Part shown: positions 60,360 to 64,000 of the stretch, in pieces | How positions within the stretch are numbered: the stretch's first letter is position 1 | How the letters are laid out: the number at the start of each line of letters is the position of its first letter | Source: Propionibacteriales bacterium | GTDB lineage: Bacteria > Actinomycetota > Actinomycetes > Propionibacteriales > Nocardioidaceae | Length of the DNA: 64,000 bases | Assembly: GCA_026392465.1 (NCBI GenBank) | Contig: JAPLCA010000001.1 | Location: forward strand, 1 to 64,000 | Reading direction: 5' to 3' | The notes under the pieces: model-generated | What the model was told of the DNA's origin: nothing | The model's input: the letters and a program-made list of their open reading frames with translations, nothing else | The model's database searches: none | Translations under genes and position numbers: made by a program

Positions 60360-62652
60360 GGGGGCGGGTGAGGAGGGCGACGGGGTAGGTGGCCAGGAGG
60401 TCGGCGAGCCGGACGTCGCCGCCCGCGGACGTGGCACCCGTCAGCACGTCGATCCACGACCCCGTCTCGAGGGGGAGGGTGGTCTCGCCCCAGCCGCCGC
60501 GCCGCTCGAGCCCGACCGGGAGACGGGTCGCGACGGCGACCAGGTCGTCGCTGCGGCCGAACGCGAGCGCGTGCTCGGCAGCCGGTCCCGACGCCGCCAG
60601 CGGGGTGTACCCGCGGAACAGGTCGGGCCGGTCCCTGCGGAGTCGCAGCACCCGACGCACGAGCGACGTCTTCGCCGCGCCCGACGCGTCGACCTCGGGC
60701 AGCCAGCCGTCGTCGAGGCGACGCAGCAGGGTGCGGAACGCGTCGTGGTCGACGGGACGTCGGTTGTCGGGGTCCACGAGGGAGAAGTCCCAGCCCTCCG
60801 TGCCCTGGTAGACGTCGGGGACGCCGGGGCCCGCCAGCTGCAGCAGCTTCTGCGACAGCGACACCGTCCAGCCGAGGGCCTGGATCGTCCCGACCAGGGC
60901 CTGCACCTCCGGACCGAGCTCGGAGCGCACGCGCGCGGGCCACGTCGCGACGGACTCCTCGAACGCCTCGTCCGTCTCGGTCCACGTGGTCCGGACCTTC
61001 GACTCGCGCGCGGCCTTCAGCAGGTAGTCCGAGAGCCGCTCGTCGCTGATCGGCCAGGCTCCGAGCAGCGTCTGCCACGCGAGGAGGTCGAGCGCCGGCT
61101 CGTCGATCCCGCAGCGCGCCGACCAGTCCTCGACGGTCGACGTGACCTCCTCGCCCAGCTCGGCGAGCACCAGCATGCGCGCGCGGGTGTCCTCGGACCG
61201 CTTCGTGTCGTGCGTCGTCAGGGCGGTCATGGCCGCCGGGTGGTCGGCCTCGCGCGCCGCGGCCAGCGCGTGGAAGCCCTCGACGTCGACGCCCCAGACG
61301 TCCGGGGAGCCGCCGACCTCGTTGAGCGCCGCGAACCGGGTGAAGCGGTAGAAGGTCGTGTCCTCTGTCCCCTTGGCGACGACCATCCCCGACGTCTGCT
61401 GGATGCGGGTCGCGAGCTCGCCGGTCGGGTCCTCCGTCACCTGGAGGTCGAGGGCGCGGATCGCCGGGTCGACGTCGGGCCGCCGCGCGCGGGCCCGCTC
61501 GACGGCTGCGTCCCACGCCTCGCGTCCCGCCTCGGGCAGGTAGGAGCGGTAGACGCCGAACGCGACCATCGTCTCGGCCACGGCGGTCCGCGCGGCGTCC
61601 TCGTGCACGTCGCGCAGCAGCGCCGCGATCCGACGCACCTCGGCCACGAGCACCTTCCGGGTGACCATGCGTCGGGCGTCCTCCTCGACCGCCGCGTAGT
61701 CGGTCGGTGCGCCGAGCCGCTCGGCGAGCGCCTGCCAGGGTGCCTCGCCGGCCGGGTCCAGCAGCACGCCGGCGACCTCGCGCATCGCGTCGTAGCCCGT
61801 GGTGCCGTCGACCGGCCAGCTGGTCGGCAGCTCCTCGCCCGGGTGCAGGATCTTCTCGACCACCAGCCAGGCGTCGGGAGCGGCGTCGTGCAGACGTCGC
61901 AGGTAGCCGCCCGGGTCGGCGAGCCCGTCGGGGTGGTCGATGCGCAGACCCGTCACCCGACCCTCGCCGACCCAGCGCAGCACCTCGCGGTGGGTGTCGT
62001 CGAAGACCGCCGGGTCCTCCACCCGCACGGCGGCGAGCGTCGTGATGTCGAAGAAGCGCCGGTAGTTCAGCTCCGACCCGCCGCGACGCCAGCCGACCAG
62101 CTCGTAGTGCTGCCGGTCGTGCACCTCCTGCGGCGTCATCGAGGCGAAGCCCGGGTCGTCGAGAGTGGCGCGGTCGACCGGGAACCGGTGGTCGTAGTAC
62201 GTCAGCTCGTCGCCGTCGACGGACAGCTCCGCCACGTCGGCGTCGTCGCCCAGCACCGGCACGAGCACGCGCCCGCGCGTCCAGTCGACGTCGAAGTGTC
62301 CCGCCCAGGGTGACGCCTCCCCCTCGGCCAGCACCGACCACCACCACGGGTTGGCGCGTGGCACCTCGACCGACATGTGGTTGGGCACGACGTCGACGAC
62401 CAGGCCGAGCCTCGCGTCGCGCACGGCAGCCGTGAACGCGTCCCAGGCCTCGGGGCCACCGAGCTCCGGGCGCGCGCGGGTGGGGTCGGTGACGTCGTAG
62501 CCGTGGGTCGAGCCGGGCGTCGCGTCGAGCACGGGGGAGACGTACACCGCGCCGACGCCGAGGTCGCGCAGGTAGGGCACGAGCGCCTGCGCCTCGGCGA
62601 AGCCGAACTCCGGACGCAGCTGCAGGCGGTAGGTCGAGCTGGGAGCGTTCAC
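60346..62652 (-). CDS. treY: Malto-oligosyltrehalose synthase
   Basis: The 768-residue GH13 protein starts at GTG 62652, overlapping the treX stop (GTGA). [20 protein letters not shown] is the typical TreY start; then [49 protein letters not shown] and [17 protein letters not shown]. It converts the reducing-end maltose of a glucan to trehalose, the step before TreZ. Its last residues (PLVE and stop) are encoded by a REP-like repeat. Confidence 0.95.
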   Translation of the reverse strand: MNAPSSTYRLQLRPEFGFAEAQALVPYLRDLGVGAVYVSPVLDATPGSTHGYDVTDPTRARPELGGPEAWDAFTAAVRDARLGLVVDVVPNHMSVEVPRANPWWWSVLAEGEASPWAGHFDVDWTRGRVLVPVLGDDADVAELSVDGDELTYYDHRFPVDRATLDDPGFASMTPQEVHDRQHYELVGWRRGGSELNYRRFFDITTLAAVRVEDPAVFDDTHREVLRWVGEGRVTGLRIDHPDGLADPGGYLRRLHDAAPDAWLVVEKILHPGEELPTSWPVDGTTGYDAMREVAGVLLDPAGEAPWQALAERLGAPTDYAAVEEDARRMVTRKVLVAEVRRIAALLRDVHEDAARTAVAETMVAFGVYRSYLPEAGREAWDAAVERARARRPDVDPAIRALDLQVTEDPTGELATRIQQTSGMVVAKGTEDTTFYRFTRFAALNEVGGSPDVWGVDVEGFHALAAAREADHPAAMTALTTHDTKRSEDTRARMLVLAELGEEVTSTVEDWSARCGIDEPALDLLAWQTLLGAWPISDERLSDYLLKAARESKVRTTWTETDEAFEESVATWPARVRSELGPEVQALVGTIQALGWTVSLSQKLLQLAGPGVPDVYQGTEGWDFSLVDPDNRRPVDHDAFRTLLRRLDDGWLPEVDASGAAKTSLVRRVLRLRRDRPDLFRGYTPLAASGPAAEHALAFGRSDDLVAVATRLPVGLERRGGWGETTLPLETGSWIDVLTGATSAGGDVRLADLLATYPVALLTRPPLVE

Positions 62653-64000
62653 GACTCGACCCGCTGCAGCACCACGAGGGAGCGGGCCGTGACGTCGATC
62701 GTCGCGCCGCCCTCGACGAGGTCGTCGCCGGGCTCGTGGACGCTTCCGGTGGCCGTGTCGACGACGACGCCCCAGGTGCTGGCGTACTCGCCGTCGGGGA
62801 CGGTGAAGGTGATGTCCTCGTGGTGGGCGTTGAAGGCGAGCAGGAACGAGTCGTCGACCACCCGCTCGCCCCGCTCGTCACGTTCGTCGATCGCCCGGCC
62901 GTTGAGGAACACGGCGACCGCCCGACCGAAGTCGTCGTCCCAGTTCTCGTCGGTCATCTCCTCGCCGGCCGGGGTGAACCAGGCGATGTCGCGCAGCTCG
63001 TCGGCCTTGCGGACCGGCTTGCCCTGGAAGAAGCGACGGCGGCGGAACACGGGGTGCGCGGTGCGGAACGCCGCGAGCGCCGACGTGAAGCCGAGCAGGG
63101 CGTGCTCGTGCTCGTCGAGGTCCCAGTCGACCCACGACGTCTCGTTGTCCTGGCAGTAGACGTTGTTGTTGCCACCCTGCGAGCGGCCCAGCTCGTCGCC
63201 GTGCAGCACCATCGGCACGCCCTGCGACAGCAGCAGCGTGGCCAGGAAGTTGCGACGCTGGCGCCGGCGCAGGTCGAGCACCTCCGGGTCGTCGGTCGGG
63301 CCCTCGACGCCGCAGTTCCAGGAACGGTTGTCGTCGGCGCCGTCGCGGCCGTCCTCGCCGTTGGCGTCGTTGTGCTTCTGCTCGTAGGAGACGAGGTCGT
63401 CGAGCGTGAACCCGTCGTGGGCGGTGACGAAGTTGATCGACGCGTAGGGCCGGCGCCCCGTGTCCTGGTACAAGTCCGACGAGCCGCTGATGCGGGACGC
63501 GAACTCGCCGAGGGTGGCCGGCTCGCCGCGCCAGAAGTCGCGGACCGTGTCGCGGTACAGACCGTTCCACTCCGTCCAGAGCGGCGGGAAGTTGCCCACC
63601 TGGTACCCGCCGGGCCCGACGTCCCACGGCTCGGCGATGAGCTTGACCTGGCTGACCACCGGGTCCTGCTGCACGAGCTCGAAGAACGTGGCGAGCTTGT
63701 CGACGTCGTAGAACTCGCGGGCGAGCGTGGCGGCGAGATCGAAGCGGAACCCGTCGACGTGCATCTCGGTCACCCAGTAGCGCAGCGAGTCCATGATCAG
63801 CTGCAGCGGGCTGGGGTGGCGAACGTTCAGGGAGTTGCCCGTGCCCGTGTAGTCCATGTAGTGCTGCGGGTCGTCCTCGACGAGGCGGTAGTAGGCCTGG
63901 TTGTCGATGCCGCGCATCGAGAGCGTCGGGCCGAGGTGGTTGCCCTCCGCCGTGTGGTTGTAGACCACGTCGAGGACGACCTCGATGCCGGCGGCGTGCA
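62649..64000 (-). CDS. treX: TreX/GlgX debranching enzyme, copy 2; 5' end outside window
   Basis: The frame is open to base 64000 ([16 protein letters not shown] at the edge), so the N-terminus lies beyond the window. Motifs: [48 protein letters not shown] and the [20 protein letters not shown] signature. It resembles the copy at 54917 in all motifs. Coupling to treY by a 4-bp overlap marks it as the TreX of the TreX-TreY-TreZ route. Confidence 0.95.
   Translation of the reverse strand, partial: HAAGIEVVLDVVYNHTAEGNHLGPTLSMRGIDNQAYYRLVEDDPQHYMDYTGTGNSLNVRHPSPLQLIMDSLRYWVTEMHVDGFRFDLAATLAREFYDVDKLATFFELVQQDPVVSQVKLIAEPWDVGPGGYQVGNFPPLWTEWNGLYRDTVRDFWRGEPATLGEFASRISGSSDLYQDTGRRPYASINFVTAHDGFTLDDLVSYEQKHNDANGEDGRDGADDNRSWNCGVEGPTDDPEVLDLRRRQRRNFLATLLLSQGVPMVLHGDELGRSQGGNNNVYCQDNETSWVDWDLDEHEHALLGFTSALAAFRTAHPVFRRRRFFQGKPVRKADELRDIAWFTPAGEEMTDENWDDDFGRAVAVFLNGRAIDERDERGERVVDDSFLLAFNAHHEDITFTVPDGEYASTWGVVVDTATGSVHEPGDDLVEGGATIDVTARSLVVLQRVES

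Noticed and set aside
1-64000. tRNA, rRNA, integrase or transposase genes
   Set aside because: None was recognised on reading either strand; the island at 1-8.8 kb shows no integrase or attachment site within the window.

Overview
The window is about 64 kb of high-GC DNA with the gene set of a filamentous or coryneform-type actinobacterium. A WhiB regulator, DUF4235 and DUF5926 proteins, the GlgE-TreS-maltokinase pathway, a mycobacterial-type methylcrotonyl-CoA carboxylase operon and strong G/C third-position bias all point that way. Family Nocardioidaceae (Aeromicrobium/Nocardioides-like) is my best guess, but this is inference from gene content, not a search result. No rRNA, tRNA, CRISPR array, prophage or intact insertion sequence was seen.

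Region 1 (1-8.8 kb) is an accessory island of weaker codon bias. It opens with the 3' end of a polymorphic (Rhs/YD-type) toxin: a pretoxin HINT domain followed by a 100-residue toxin tip, with an immunity candidate overlapping its stop codon. Next come an Rhs-core fossil and a run of about a dozen small plus-strand genes. Many overlap by 4 bp, one pair is a recent duplication, and one carries DUF4279. The layout looks like an array of orphan immunity genes left after toxin-tip replacement.

Region 2 (8.8-47.6 kb) is ordinary actinobacterial chromosome made of small independent units: USP/DoxX; LysE exporter and NUDIX; PadR-controlled ABC exporter; DUF4235; DJ-1/PfpI; WhiB3/WhiD-like regulator; MerR regulator; crotonase; methyltransferase (3' frameshift); IMPACT protein; AraC-DinB and RibD-like pair; GDPD; TetR with an LfrA-like MFS pump; LysR with an EamA transporter; TetR with the MccB-MccA-HMG-CoA lyase leucine-catabolism operon; phytoene-desaturase-like FAD enzyme; thioredoxin-reductase-like/methyltransferase fusion; XRE-cupin; EamA and CGNR regulator; EcsC; Aat; HU; rhodanese; an anti-sigma-type ATPase; DUF5926; an NCS1 permease with an isochorismatase-like hydrolase; and arginine deiminase.

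Region 3 (47.6-64 kb, minus strand) is a consolidated alpha-glucan/trehalose cluster. In transcription order it runs TreX/GlgX (partial), TreY, an aldo-keto reductase, TreZ, a 46-residue acidic protein, a second GlgX, GlgE, TreS, maltokinase and GlgB. It joins the GlgE route (trehalose to maltose-1-phosphate to glucan) with the TreX-TreY-TreZ route (glucan to trehalose). GlgB has an in-frame TAG where the family normally has Lys, before its third catalytic Asp, so as sequenced the branching enzyme is broken.

Two repeat classes run through the window. One is a set of long palindromes at gene ends, several centred on GTGGGGCCCCAC, including composite copies on both sides of the permease-hydrolase pair. 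The other is a REP-like element with conserved termini (TCGATACG ... CTACTCGACCAGCG) and a variable hairpin, one copy of which supplies the treY stop codon.
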